Source of the DNA: Streptomyces echinoruber
Lineage (GTDB): Bacteria; Actinomycetota; Actinomycetes; Streptomycetales; Streptomycetaceae
Reading direction: 5' to 3'
DNA: 64,000 nt
NCBI RefSeq assembly: GCF_014651135.1
Contig: NZ_BMWH01000012.1
Coordinates: forward strand, 93,279 to 157,278
A program made the translations under genes and the position numbers. This document shows, piece by piece, positions 17,434 through 26,888 of the stretch (its first letter is position 1; each line of letters opens with the position of its first letter). The notes under the pieces were generated by a model. It was not told the origin of the DNA, ran no database searches, and saw only the letters and a list, made by a program, of their open reading frames with translations.

Positions 17434-18918
17434 ATGCCAGTGCCCCCGCCCCCACCCCAGGAACGGCCCCGGGACCGGTGGAGCCGTCTCGTGCCCCGCC
17501 TCCTCGCCGTCCTCGCCCTCGTCCTCGGCGCCGCTCTCGCCGGTCCCGCGCCCGCCGCGCACGCCGCGGTCGCGCTCACGCGGGTGACCGGATTCGGCTC
17601 GAATCCGGGAGCGTTGAACATGTACGTGTACCGGCCGGCCTCGCTGCCCGCGAACCCGCCCGTGGTCGTCGCGCTGCACGGCTGCACGCAGAGCGCGCAG
17701 GTCTACGCGGACAACTCCGGGCTGCCCCGGATCGCCGACCGCGACGGGTTCCTGCTGGTGTTCGCGGAGACCACCTCCTCGAACAACCCGAACAAGTGCT
17801 TCAACTGGTTCCAGGCCACCGACAATCGGCGCGGCCAGGGCGAGGCCCTCTCGATCCGGCAGATGGCCGGTCACGCCGTCTCGGCCTACGGGGCGGACCC
17901 CCGGCGGGTCTACGTCACCGGCCTGTCCGCGGGCGGTGCCATGACCGCGGTGGTGCTCGCCACCTATCCCGACGTCTTCTCGGCCGGCGCGATCGTCGCG
18001 GGCCTGCCCTACGACTGCACGAAGGACAACAGCCCCTACACGTGCATGAACCCCGGGGTCGACCTCAGCCCGGACGAGTGGGCCCGGCGGGTGCGCGACG
18101 CGTACCCCTCGTACACCGGGCCGTGGCCGCGCGCCGCCATCTGGTACGGCGACCGGGACACGACGGTCGTGCCGCGCAACGCCACCGAACTGCGCGACCA
18201 GTGGACGGCCCTGCACGGGCTGTCCCAGACCCCCACCCGTACCACGGACATCGGGCCCGACGCCACCCGGCACGACGAGTACGTGGCCCCCGACGGCACG
18301 GTCGCCGTCGAGGTCGACCGGGTCCCCGGCATCGGCCATGGCACCCCGGTCGACCCCGGCACCGGGCCCGAGCAGTGCGGCAGCACCGGCGCCCCGTACT
18401 TCCCGGCCTCGATCTGCTCCAGCCACTGGATCGCCCGGTTCTTCGGTCTCGGCGAACCGGGGACGGGAACAGGCTCGCTGCCCGCGCCCACCGGGCTGGC
18501 GGTGACCGGAGCCACGGACACCGGCATCAGCCTGAGCTGGAACGCGGTGAGCGGTGCCGCGGACTACGTGGTCTACCGTGACGGCACCCCGGTCGGGACG
18601 ACCGGCGGCATGTCGTACACGGACACCGGCCTGCAGCCGGGGAGTTCGCACGGCTACGCGGTCGCCGCCCGGGACGCCGCCGGTACGGCGGGAGCCCGCT
18701 CGGGGACGATCACCGCCACCACCACCGGCGGTGCGGCCGCCTGCTGGACGGGCAGCAACTACGCCCACGTGCAGGCGGGGCGGGCCACCACCAGCGGCGG
18801 CTACACCTACGCCAAGGGCTCGAACCAGAACATGGGCCTGTACAACATCTTCGTCACCCACACCCTGAAGGAATCACCCACCGGCTACTACACCATCGCC
18901 GACAGCGGCTGCCCCTGA
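17434..18918 (+). CDS. Extracellular PHB depolymerase-type esterase with FN3 and substrate-binding domain
   Basis: 494 residues. A Sec signal peptide (LVPRLLAVLALVLGAALAG) ends near residue 45. The alpha/beta-hydrolase domain (about 45-345) has VVALHGCTQ and the lipase-box nucleophile Ser165 in GLSAGGAM; IGHGTP probably supplies the His. An FN3 linker domain (PAPTGLAVTGATDTGISLSW) leads to a C-terminal binding module starting CWTGSNYAHVQAGRA, as in short-chain PHA depolymerases. This places it in the PHB depolymerase/CE1-like group, acting outside the cell on polyhydroxybutyrate or related polyesters. AAGGAG precedes the ATG. Confidence 0.9.
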   Translation: MPVPPPPPQERPRDRWSRLVPRLLAVLALVLGAALAGPAPAAHAAVALTRVTGFGSNPGALNMYVYRPASLPANPPVVVALHGCTQSAQVYADNSGLPRIADRDGFLLVFAETTSSNNPNKCFNWFQATDNRRGQGEALSIRQMAGHAVSAYGADPRRVYVTGLSAGGAMTAVVLATYPDVFSAGAIVAGLPYDCTKDNSPYTCMNPGVDLSPDEWARRVRDAYPSYTGPWPRAAIWYGDRDTTVVPRNATELRDQWTALHGLSQTPTRTTDIGPDATRHDEYVAPDGTVAVEVDRVPGIGHGTPVDPGTGPEQCGSTGAPYFPASICSSHWIARFFGLGEPGTGTGSLPAPTGLAVTGATDTGISLSWNAVSGAADYVVYRDGTPVGTTGGMSYTDTGLQPGSSHGYAVAARDAAGTAGARSGTITATTTGGAAACWTGSNYAHVQAGRATTSGGYTYAKGSNQNMGLYNIFVTHTLKESPTGYYTIADSGCP

Positions 18919-18926
18919 TCCGCATG

Positions 18927-18992
18927 CAGCCGGCACGCAACCGGCGTGCAGTCGGCGCACAGCCAGCACGCAGCCGGCACGCAGTCGGCGCC
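18927..18992. repeat. 11-bp tandem repeat, six units
   Basis: Six imperfect units of CAGCCGGCACG begin nine bases after the PHB depolymerase stop codon. Confidence 0.95.
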
Positions 18993-19020
18993 CACCACCG
19001 TCGTATTCGGTGAGGTGAAT

Positions 19021-19071
19021 GGCCCGCCATGGTGTCCGGAACCCTTGTCCGGGCCGCCGCCATGGCGGGCC
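19021..19071. terminator. Long hairpin between the two esterase genes
   Basis: GGCCCGCCATGG pairs perfectly with CCATGGCGGGCC across a 27-base loop. It probably separates the transcription units of the PHB depolymerase and the next gene. Confidence 0.5.
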
Positions 19072-19152
19072 CACACATGTGCAGTGTGGTGATCGCGCCC
19101 CTAGCCTCCGGCTCGTCCATCACTCGTTCACCACTCGACTCGGAGGTACCGG

Positions 19153-20655
19153 ATGCTCCCACCCCGCACGGCCACCGCCCCACCCCGCGGACGGCCCCGG
19201 CGGCGTGCCGTTCTCGGCGCGCTGTCGCTCGCGGCCGCCTGCTCGCTCGTCCCCGCCCCGGCCGCCGCGGCGCCCGCCGCCGGCGCGGAGGCAGCACCGG
19301 GCGGCCACTGCGCCGGACGCGCCCTGCTGCGGGTACCGGGCGCGGCCCACCAGCAGGCCGACTGCCTGGACGAGCTGACCACCGCCGGAACGGTGGCCTC
19401 CGGCCACACCGACCCGGCCGACTTCGCGGGGCTCACCCCCAAGGACCTGCCCACGCCGAGCGGTGTCCCCGGCATCCAGATCGACGGCTACTTCCCCGAC
19501 ACGTCGACCACCAACACCAACCACGGCTGGAACCACGACGCGCAGTTCGTCATCCGGCTTCCCGACCGCTGGAACGGCGGCCTGGTGGTTTCCGGGACAC
19601 CGGGCAACCGCGAGCAGCACGCCAACGACCGCGCGATATCCGACTGGGTGCTCGCGCGCGGTTACGCCTTCGCCGCCACCGACAAGGGCAACACCGGCCT
19701 CGCCTTCCACCGCGACGGACGCAGGCCCGGCGACGCCATCGCCGAATGGAACACGCGCCTCACCCAGCTCACGCGGGCCGCCCGTGCCGTCGTCGCGCAA
19801 CGCTACCGCCGTGCTCCCGCCCGCACCCTCGCCACCGGCCTGTCCAACGGCGGCTACCTGGTGCGCTGGCAGCTGGAGAACCACCCCGAGCTGTACGACG
19901 GCGGGGTGGACTGGGAGGGCACCCTGTGGCGCTCCGACGGCCCCCACCTGCTCACCTTCCTGCCGCCCGCGCTGCGCCACTACCCCGTGTACGCCGCCGG
20001 CGGGCCCGGAGCCGAGAACGCTCTGAGGGCCCTGCACCAGGCCGGCTATCCGGCGGGCTCGGAGTTCCTGTGGCCCTACCACCACCAGGTCTACTGGGAC
20101 CTGACCCAGCGCATCTACCGCGAGGAACTGGACCCCGGCTACGACGGGGCGACCGAGGCGGGCACCCCCTTCTGCGCCTCGGGCACCCCCGGCTGCGACG
20201 CCGACTACGACTACGCCACCCGGCCGGCCGCGGTCCGCCGCGCCGTCGACCGCATCGCGCTGACCGGACGCATCGGCAGACCGCTGATCACCCTGCAGGG
20301 CACGCTCGACGTGCTGCTGCCCATCAGCCAGGACTCCGACGTGTACGCCCGTATGGTGCGCGAGGCCGGGCGGGGAGCCCTGCTGCGCTACTACCGCATC
20401 GAGGACGGAACGCACACCGACTCGCTGGTCGACGCCTTCCCGGACCGGCTCCGCCCGATGGTCCCCTGCCACCGCTCCGCCTTCGAGGCGCTGGAGAGGT
20501 GGCTGACCGGCAAGGGCCTGCCTCCCGCCGACCACACCGTCCGGCGCCCGGTCGGCGCGGATGCCGCGACCCTGCTCACCAGCTGCCCGCTGGGCCGGGG
20601 TTCGTCCTCGTGGACCACCGGGCGGTGGCACGCGGCGGGCGGCACGCCGTCGTGA
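19153..20655 (+). CDS. Secreted tannase/3-hydroxybutyrate oligomer hydrolase-like esterase
   Basis: 500 residues. The signal peptide contains twin arginines (RPRRRAVLGALSLAAACSLV, about 14-33). The mature protein is an alpha/beta hydrolase with nucleophile Ser231 in ATGLSNGGYLVRW. The possible acid is in LQGTLDVLLP and the His in EDGTHTDSL. The paired-Cys cap (CASGTPGCDADYDYA) fits the tannase/feruloyl-esterase-like group, which includes 3HB-oligomer hydrolases. Adjacent to a PHB depolymerase in the same direction, it could split the released oligomers; that pairing is inference. GGAGGT precedes the ATG. Confidence 0.8.
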   Translation: MLPPRTATAPPRGRPRRRAVLGALSLAAACSLVPAPAAAAPAAGAEAAPGGHCAGRALLRVPGAAHQQADCLDELTTAGTVASGHTDPADFAGLTPKDLPTPSGVPGIQIDGYFPDTSTTNTNHGWNHDAQFVIRLPDRWNGGLVVSGTPGNREQHANDRAISDWVLARGYAFAATDKGNTGLAFHRDGRRPGDAIAEWNTRLTQLTRAARAVVAQRYRRAPARTLATGLSNGGYLVRWQLENHPELYDGGVDWEGTLWRSDGPHLLTFLPPALRHYPVYAAGGPGAENALRALHQAGYPAGSEFLWPYHHQVYWDLTQRIYREELDPGYDGATEAGTPFCASGTPGCDADYDYATRPAAVRRAVDRIALTGRIGRPLITLQGTLDVLLPISQDSDVYARMVREAGRGALLRYYRIEDGTHTDSLVDAFPDRLRPMVPCHRSAFEALERWLTGKGLPPADHTVRRPVGADAATLLTSCPLGRGSSSWTTGRWHAAGGTPS

Positions 20656-21082
20656 ACCCACCGGCCGGGAGCGGGAGTCGCCGCGCCCGCCGCCCCGCGG
20701 GAGAGCCGCCCGGTCCGCGGGACCGCGGTTCCGCATGCCCGCCCGGCTTCCTGCCGCGACAACTCTCGTTCCCGTCCGGTTGCAGCCGCCCGAGAGCCCG
20801 GTCGGCGTTCGGGGCCGCTGCCTGGCCGAACGGGGCGGGCCCGCCGGGCCGCACTGAAATGGTTGAAGCGTCACCTCGGCAGCGGACGCGGCCGACGCCG
20901 CGTTCCCGCAGCTCACGGCGTTCCACCCGTGCAACGACCGGACTGTCCGAAAGCGGGCGCCGGGCGTTGTGCGCAGTCCTGCACCCCTGGAACCTTCAGG
21001 TCCTGAACGCATCATGCGCTCGTGCGCGGCGACTGTGTGGATTTCCTGTACGCGCCCTGGAACAGGATCGAGGAGTGAAGCA
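20656..21082. other. Intergenic region before the amylase-inhibitor gene
   Basis: No supportable gene. A short hairpin (CGGTCC-GCG-GGACCG, near 20713) follows the esterase stop and may terminate it. No consensus promoter was recognised. Confidence 0.4.
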
Positions 21083-21403
21083 GTGCAGAGGTGGATGAAA
21101 CGGTCTGTGGCGACCACGGGACTCGTCACGTCTTTGATCCTCCCGTTCGCCCTTCCGGGAGCGGCCTCGGCCGCGCCCCGGGCGTTCGAGGCGGCCCCGT
21201 CGTGCGTGGTGATGCACGAAAGCTGGCGGTACACCAGCGCCGCCAACAACTGCGCCGACACGGTGAGCGTGGCGGTCGTCTACCAGGACGGCGCGACGAG
21301 CCCGTGCCGCACGCTTCCGCCGGGCGCGGTCAGCACGGTCGGCGAGGGATACCTCGGCGAGCACGGTCACGCCGACCACCTCGCCGTCTGCGAACCGTCG
21401 TGA
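21083..21403 (+). CDS. Secreted alpha-amylase inhibitor, tendamistat family
   Basis: 106 residues from a GTG start with GAGGAG upstream. A Sec signal peptide (MKRSVATTGLVTSLILPFAL) ends at ASA-AP. The mature ~75 residues match the tendamistat family: SCVVMHESWRYTSA contains the Trp-Arg-Tyr inhibitory triad. VSVAVVYQDG and VSTVGEGYLGEHGHADHLAVC follow the known fold, and all four disulfide cysteines are present. These proteins bind and block mammalian and insect alpha-amylases outside the cell. Monocistronic. Confidence 0.95.
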   Translation: MQRWMKRSVATTGLVTSLILPFALPGAASAAPRAFEAAPSCVVMHESWRYTSAANNCADTVSVAVVYQDGATSPCRTLPPGAVSTVGEGYLGEHGHADHLAVCEPS

Positions 21404-21558
21404 CGGGTGCTCGTGCCCCGGCCGCAGGCCCACGGGACCGCTCCAGGAGAACCGGGGGAGCCGGTGGCCGGTGGCCGGTGGCCGGTGACCGGGGGAGTCG
21501 GGGGCCGGGGCGCGGGGGAAGCGGGTAGGCGGCCGCGACCGCGACCGCGGAGGGGCGG

Positions 21559-22665
21559 TCATTCGCCGTCGCCGGCGGCCCGGTGGGGGATCTCGGGCCT
21601 GCTGTCCCCCCGCATGGGCAGCTTCAGCGGCCGGCCGTCGCGGTGCTCCCAGATGTCGCGGAGGACGACCTGGATCATGCCGGCGACGGGGATCGCGAGC
21701 AGGGCGCCGAGGATCCCGGCGAGCTCGACGGCGATCAGGATGGCCAGCAGCACGGTGAGGGGGTTGAGCTTCACCGTCCGCGACAGGATGACCGGTTGCA
21801 GGAGGTGGTTCTCGACCTGCTGGTAGACGATGAAGAAAACGACGGCCACGATGCCGGCCGGCAGGGAGTGGATGAACGCCGCCACGGAGGCGACGACGGC
21901 TCCGAGGGTGGCCCCCACCAGGGGAATGAGATCGGCGAGGGCGACGAACAGGGCGAGCAGGCCGGCGAACGGCACCCCGGTGACCAGCAGCACGATGTAG
22001 GTCAGCACCCCGCAGATGACGCTGATCAGCAGATTTCCGGTCAGGTAGCCGGTGACGGTGCGGGCGCACGCGGCTCCGACCCGGCGGATGCGGGCGGCCC
22101 GCGCCTCGTCCACCAGGGCCAGTGCGCCGTCGACGGCCTTGGGGCCCTCCAGCACCATCAGGTAGGCCAGGACGAAGATCGTTACGGCTCCCGCCACCGT
22201 GGTCGCGGCGCTGCGGACGAACGCCAGGGCGGGTGTGCCCAGCCCGGTGGCGAAGGAGCGGATCTGCTCCCGGTGCTGCCGGACGTACCGCAGGGCGTGC
22301 GTGCGCTCGAGCAGGTCCCCGATCGGCCCGCGGCCGGCGCGGGCGTCCTGGATGATCCCGGGCAGACGGCCGGCGAGCCGGGTCCCCTCCTGGACCAGAG
22401 GAGTGACGAACAGGGCGACCAGCGCGCCGATGACCACGATCGCGGCCAGGAAGACCAGCAACGTGGCCACCGAGCGGCGGCAGTGCTTCACCCGCCGCTC
22501 CAGCGCGTCGACCGCGGGGTGGAGGGCGACGGCGAAGAACAGCGCGATCACGGTCCACACCAGTACACGGCGTGTCTGCACCACCAACTGCAGCAGGAGG
22601 TAGGTGGCGAGCACCAGACCGATGGCGGCGAGGATGGTCCGGACCGGAACGGGACGCGTCTGCAT
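21559..22665 (-). CDS. AI-2E family transporter (PerM/TqsA-like)
   Basis: 368 residues with about eight membrane helices. The family pattern is clear: an N-terminal helix pair (VRTILAAIGLVLATYLLLQL, VLVWTVIALFFAVALHPAV), a central amphipathic region (about 95-175), and the C-terminal core with GVPFAGLLALFVALADLIPLVGATLG and YQQVENHLLQPVILSRTVKL. Members export small molecules or act as Na+/H+ antiporters; the substrate here is unknown. The ATG at 22665 has no strong ribosome-binding site. Confidence 0.88.
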   Translation of the reverse strand: MQTRPVPVRTILAAIGLVLATYLLLQLVVQTRRVLVWTVIALFFAVALHPAVDALERRVKHCRRSVATLLVFLAAIVVIGALVALFVTPLVQEGTRLAGRLPGIIQDARAGRGPIGDLLERTHALRYVRQHREQIRSFATGLGTPALAFVRSAATTVAGAVTIFVLAYLMVLEGPKAVDGALALVDEARAARIRRVGAACARTVTGYLTGNLLISVICGVLTYIVLLVTGVPFAGLLALFVALADLIPLVGATLGAVVASVAAFIHSLPAGIVAVVFFIVYQQVENHLLQPVILSRTVKLNPLTVLLAILIAVELAGILGALLAIPVAGMIQVVLRDIWEHRDGRPLKLPMRGDSRPEIPHRAAGDGE

Positions 22666-22870
22666 GGGCGGCGGGTGCCCGGCGCCTGCCACGGGAAACG
22701 GCGAGCCCCCCGCACCCACCCGCCTGCCGCAGTCGGGAATTCGGGCCCGTCGGGCCGATGTCGCCGTGGTGGACCGGCCCGACCGGCCCGACCGGTTCGA
22801 CCGACTCGGAGGGGACGAAGCGCGTCGGCCGTTCCCCGCGCCGACCCGGCCGCCCCGCACCGCCTCGCAC

Positions 22871-22914
22871 CGCCCCGGCCGTCGCGGCCCGGCGGATGCT
22901 ACGGGGCCGGGGCG
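22871..22914 (-). terminator. Terminator of the GT39-like gene
   Basis: CGCCCCGGCC and GGCCGGGGCG form a perfect 10-bp stem beyond the stop codon at 22942. Confidence 0.55.
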
Positions 22915-22941
22915 GCGCGGGGAACGCGGCGGGCCGGCCCG

Positions 22942-24567
22942 CTACGGGCGCGGCTCGATGTAGACCCGATAGCGGGCGAGGGTCCCGGGGGCGGGCAGCG
23001 GGTGCGACGGCCAGGCCGCGGCGTAGCCGGGCGGCCGGCCGCCCGGCGGGACGAGGACGGCGACGTTGTGGTCGCGGGCGGCGGCCAGGATCCCGGCCGT
23101 CGTGATGTTGACGTTGGGTCCGGTGGTGGCGATGGACAGGCAGCCGCCGTAGTAGGCGATCGGGACCGTCGCCGGGCCGCTCACCAGGCACGGCGGCCGG
23201 ACGCCGAGCCGTTGCAGGCCGTCGGCGATGCGCTGCCAGTTCCGGTGGGAGGCGTCGGTGCGGGTGACGGCGCGGCCGAGGACGGCGTACTGGACGGCCA
23301 GGTGCCCCGCGAGCGCGAGGAGGACCAGGGAAGCGGTCACCGGCCGCCACCGGGAGCGGGCCGCTCCAAGGGCCAGCCACACCAGGCAGTCCGCGACCGG
23401 CAGGGCGAACAGCGCGTAGGCGGGCAGCAGGAAGCGGGGCGCGGCGTAGTCGATGAGGAACAGGTACGGGACGGCGGAGGTCACCGCGCAGGCGGTCACC
23501 AGCACGGTGTCGGCGCGTCGGCGCCTCCCGCGGGAAGCGAGCGCGAGCACCACCCCGCCGGCGGCGGCGACGGGCAGCGCGAGCCACCACAGGTAGACGG
23601 CGGGGTGGGGCCAAGGCGCCTGGCAGGGGCGGCACAGGCCGATCCCGGCGAGCGAGCGGAGCTGGTCGCCGACGGCCAGGTGCGGGCCGAGACCGCCCTG
23701 GAACTCGCTGGCCAGGTGCAGCCGTTCGGACAGGCCGCCGAAACGCACGTACGCCTCGACGACCCATTCGGCCGCCCCGGCGACGATCCCCAGCAGGACC
23801 GCCGCGAACAGCGCCGGCCGCCGCCACCGGCGCACCAGGACGGGGGCGGCCAGCATCGGCAGGGCCGCCCAGACCGCGTCCATGGGGCGCATCAGGGCCA
23901 TGACGGCGGCGCAGCCGGCGAGTCCCCACAGGGCTCGGCGAGCCGTCGGGTCGTCCGCGGCGCGCAGGAAACAGCCGACCGCGCCGAGCGCGGCGAACGC
24001 GACCCACAGGTTCGGCATGGCCTGCGGGCCGTAGAAGACGGTGATCCACAGGCTCCAGAAGAGCAGCCCAGCCAGCGCCAGCACCGCCGGCGGGCGCCGT
24101 CCGCGCCAGGCCAGCAGGGCCAGGAAGAGGGCCAGGCCGGAGACGACCGCCAGGTAGACGCGGAGCGCGATGGTCGACGAGGTCAGGGCCGCCACCGGCA
24201 GCACCAGCAGCGAGACGCCGCGGGCGCGAGGCGCGCTGAAGGCGGTGGCGGGAGCGTGGTGGCCGACCTGGCTGACGTAGATGACCTCGTCCCAGCCCAG
24301 GCCGAGGCGGGGCGGCACGAGAAGGAGCTGGGCGACGATGAACGCCGCCGCGGCCGCGGCCGGCCACGGCCACCAGCGGCCTTCCGCGCGGAGTGCGGCC
24401 GGAACCCGTGCCTCGGGGGCGCGGGTGGCGGTCTCGAAGCCGGCGGTTTTGCCGGCGCCCGTCGGCAGGGTGTCCGACGCGCCGGACGGGGCGGGACCGG
24501 ACGGGGCGGGACCGGACGGGGTGGGACCGGACGGGGTGGGACCGGACGGATGGTGCTCTGGCTCCAT
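22942..24567 (-). CDS. GT39-like polytopic membrane glycosyltransferase
   Basis: 541 residues, about 11-12 membrane helices. The first extracytoplasmic loop has the acidic pair of polyprenol-phosphate-sugar transferases (GLGWDEVIYVSQVGHHAP, about residues 90-107), as in ArnT/PMT-type enzymes. The C-terminal ~100 residues are soluble. It would transfer a sugar from a lipid carrier to an acceptor outside the membrane; donor and acceptor are unknown. The N-terminus has a PSGPT/PSGPA repeat from 15-bp DNA repeats. GGGAGGAGAG before the ATG supports this start. Confidence 0.75.
   Translation of the reverse strand: MEPEHHPSGPTPSGPTPSGPAPSGPAPSGASDTLPTGAGKTAGFETATRAPEARVPAALRAEGRWWPWPAAAAAAFIVAQLLLVPPRLGLGWDEVIYVSQVGHHAPATAFSAPRARGVSLLVLPVAALTSSTIALRVYLAVVSGLALFLALLAWRGRRPPAVLALAGLLFWSLWITVFYGPQAMPNLWVAFAALGAVGCFLRAADDPTARRALWGLAGCAAVMALMRPMDAVWAALPMLAAPVLVRRWRRPALFAAVLLGIVAGAAEWVVEAYVRFGGLSERLHLASEFQGGLGPHLAVGDQLRSLAGIGLCRPCQAPWPHPAVYLWWLALPVAAAGGVVLALASRGRRRRADTVLVTACAVTSAVPYLFLIDYAAPRFLLPAYALFALPVADCLVWLALGAARSRWRPVTASLVLLALAGHLAVQYAVLGRAVTRTDASHRNWQRIADGLQRLGVRPPCLVSGPATVPIAYYGGCLSIATTGPNVNITTAGILAAARDHNVAVLVPPGGRPPGYAAAWPSHPLPAPGTLARYRVYIEPRP
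24484..24543 (-). repeat. 15-bp coding repeat, four units
   Basis: Four copies of GGACGGGGYGGGACC (plus strand) encode the Pro-Ser-Gly-Pro-Ala/Thr repeat at the start of the GT39-like protein. Confidence 0.9.
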
Positions 24568-24873
24568 CGGTGCTCTCCTCCCATGATCACCCCAGTCAAA
24601 GTGAGGGGTGGGAGCAGCGCATGCGGAGCGGGCAACAGCTGACCCGGAAGGGTGAAGGGCGGCCGCGCGGGAGGTGGGGCCGGGGGCTGCCTCCTTTCGG
24701 TGTTCCGTCCCGGAACCGCCGCCCGGTGCCCTGCCGTCGGGCCGCGCCGGGAGGCGGTGGCCCCGCCGGTGGGACGACGGGGCCACCGGGCGGTCAACCG
24801 CGCGGTGGACCACGCGCGGTCACGGCACGGCGGACCACGCGCGGCTCACGTGCGGTGGCTCACGCGCGGCGGC

Positions 24874-26160
24874 TCACGCGCGCGGCCGGTCCCCGGGGCG
24901 GGCCGAGGCCGTGGCGCGCAGGACGGGATCGCTGCGCAGCCGCGTGAACGTCACGAGCAGGGTGAGCGCCTGCACCAGGGCGCACCCGCCGATGACGTCG
25001 GCCAGGAGCGACGGCGGGGTGAGGGCGAGCAGGACGCCCGCCACGGGGAAGGGCAGCAGCAGGAGCAGGACGGTCAGGGACAGGGTCGTGCCGAAGGCCG
25101 CCGGCGGGATGACCAGCGAGCGCAGGGTGCGCAGGACCACGGTGAGCCCGCCGTCGGCCGCCATGAAGAGGGCCACGAGAGCCGCGTAGCCGGTGTAGGA
25201 CGGGGCCTGCGGCACGGCGAGGCAGGCGGCGGCCGCGACGGTCGCGCTGATGACGCCGACCCCCCACAGGCCCAGCCGGTCGAGGGCGAGCCGGCAGCAG
25301 GCGACCGCGACCAGCGTGGCGGCGGCGGCGACGGACCAGAGCGTGCCGACGGCGGCCGCGGACCGCCCGAAGCGTTCCTCCACCAGGACGGGGCTCGCCG
25401 ACTGCAGCAGGCCGAGCAGGAGATTGGAACAGGCCAGCCCGGCCACGAGCCGGCGCAGGGACGGCAGGGAGCGCAGGGTGCGCCACCCCTCCCGCAGGCC
25501 CCCGCCCGGCCCCGGCCTCCCGTGGCGCGGACGCAGGGGAGTGGGCGGGGTTTGCAGGGCGAGACCGGCGGACAGGAAGGACAGCACGCTCAGGCACGCG
25601 AGCATGCGCGTCGGCCCGGTGAGCAGCAGGACGCCGCCGAGGGCCGGACCGACGAGGGTGGCCGTCTGGTCGATGCCGATGAGCACCGACTGCACCTTGT
25701 GGGACCGCCCGGAGAGCCGGCGGCTGACGACGGCGCCGACCGCCTCGTTGGCGATGAAGCCGAACTGTGTCAGGGCACCGGTGACGGCGGCCAGCGCCAT
25801 GACGGTGACGGTCTCGGCCGTGCCCGGCGGCAGTGCGGCCAGCGCGGCGGCGCCGCCCGCCACCAGCAGGGCGCGGGCCAGTGAGGCGAGGAAGCACACG
25901 ATGGCCGCGCCGCTGCGGTCCACCAGGGCGCCGGCGAAGCCGAACGCGGCCACCCGGGGTATCCACTCGAGCGCGAAGGCCAGGCCGGTCAGGGAGGCGG
26001 AACCGGTGGTGGCCAGCACGACGAGCGGCATGGCGTAGGTCGCCATGGAGTAGGCGAGCGCGTCGCAGGCGCGCGGCGCGTAGATCCGCCGGAACAGGCT
26101 GCCCGTGGGGACGGCCGCGTGCCGGCCGGCCGGCTCGGCCTCGTACAGGGAGACGGTCAC
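24874..26160 (-). CDS. MFS transporter
   Basis: 428 residues from a GTG start, about 12 membrane helices with a short central loop (about 195-225). It lacks the sugar-porter signatures and resembles drug-exporter-like MFS_1 proteins with an N-terminal half starting SLFRRIYAPRACDALAYSMA. Substrate unknown. No strong ribosome-binding site was seen. Downstream, 24810-24895 is a run of degenerate ~15-bp repeats containing CTCACGCGCGG that may act as a terminator. Confidence 0.82.
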   Translation of the reverse strand: MTVSLYEAEPAGRHAAVPTGSLFRRIYAPRACDALAYSMATYAMPLVVLATTGSASLTGLAFALEWIPRVAAFGFAGALVDRSGAAIVCFLASLARALLVAGGAAALAALPPGTAETVTVMALAAVTGALTQFGFIANEAVGAVVSRRLSGRSHKVQSVLIGIDQTATLVGPALGGVLLLTGPTRMLACLSVLSFLSAGLALQTPPTPLRPRHGRPGPGGGLREGWRTLRSLPSLRRLVAGLACSNLLLGLLQSASPVLVEERFGRSAAAVGTLWSVAAAATLVAVACCRLALDRLGLWGVGVISATVAAAACLAVPQAPSYTGYAALVALFMAADGGLTVVLRTLRSLVIPPAAFGTTLSLTVLLLLLPFPVAGVLLALTPPSLLADVIGGCALVQALTLLVTFTRLRSDPVLRATASARPGDRPRA

Positions 26161-26413
26161 GAAGTCGGGGGTCTTTCACTGAGCGGAAGCACGAACGGAC
26201 GGGCGAGGCGCCGGCGGCCGCTCACGCGGACGAGAACACTTCGGCCGTACCAGGCATGCGCATGACGCAACGACGGGTCACGTGAACTCCGCTCGGAAAC
26301 GGTGCCGGAGACAGGCAAAGGGAGCACCGGCAGGCCTTGTTGAGGCGTGGACTACGGCGCGGTAACAAGATAGCGGAAGAGTTGCGGTCCAACTGGGCCC
26401 GCACAGGCCGGAC

Positions 26414-26650
26414 TTGACGTTTCCGGGCGGTGACGTACGGCGACGGGTGGCGGTGGCCGGCGACGTCTGCAACAAGGCCACCGCCGCCTTGAACCTGCGC
26501 CCCCGTACCGAGGTCGAGGCGTTCTTCGCCGGCTTCGAACCGATCGACCCCGGCCTGGTCCAGGTCCCGTTCTGGCGACCGGACACCCCACCGCCGCCGG
26601 GCTCCGAGGAGATCGGCTTCTACGGCGGCGTGGGACGCAAGGCCGGCTGA
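26414..26650 (+). pseudogene. C-terminal remnant of a DUF574 SAM-dependent methyltransferase
   Basis: Only the last ~60 residues are recognisable: LRPRTEVEAFFAGFEPIDPG, VPFWRPD, and EEIGFYGGVGRKAG just before the stop. They align with the tail of S-adenosyl methyltransferases of the DUF574 family, such as the intact one at 41150. The Rossmann domain is absent. The 26161-26413 stretch upstream shows no gene, only a spaced inverted repeat CTTGTT...AACAAG at 26335-26368. Confidence 0.65.
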
Positions 26651-26888
26651 GCGGCAGGGGGCCCGGCTGCGCGCAGGGCCGGCGGAACCCCGAGAGAGAC
26701 CCGAGGCCCCTGCGCAGATCCCCGCACACGGGATGCCGACGAAGCGACGTCCCGGTCACCAGCCGCAAACGGCGGTGATTTTCCGGCGAGTTCCACCACG
26801 CCAAGACGGTGGGCAGCTTCTTTCGGACGTCTCATCGCCGTCCGTACAATCGCCCCATCGCCGGCGGGCGACAAAGGAATGGGGGCAG

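Noticed and set aside
20996..24373. 1,125-codon minus-strand frame across two real genes
   Set aside because: Arg/Pro/Ala-rich translation; the AI-2E and GT39-like genes in the other frames have clear domains and start sites.
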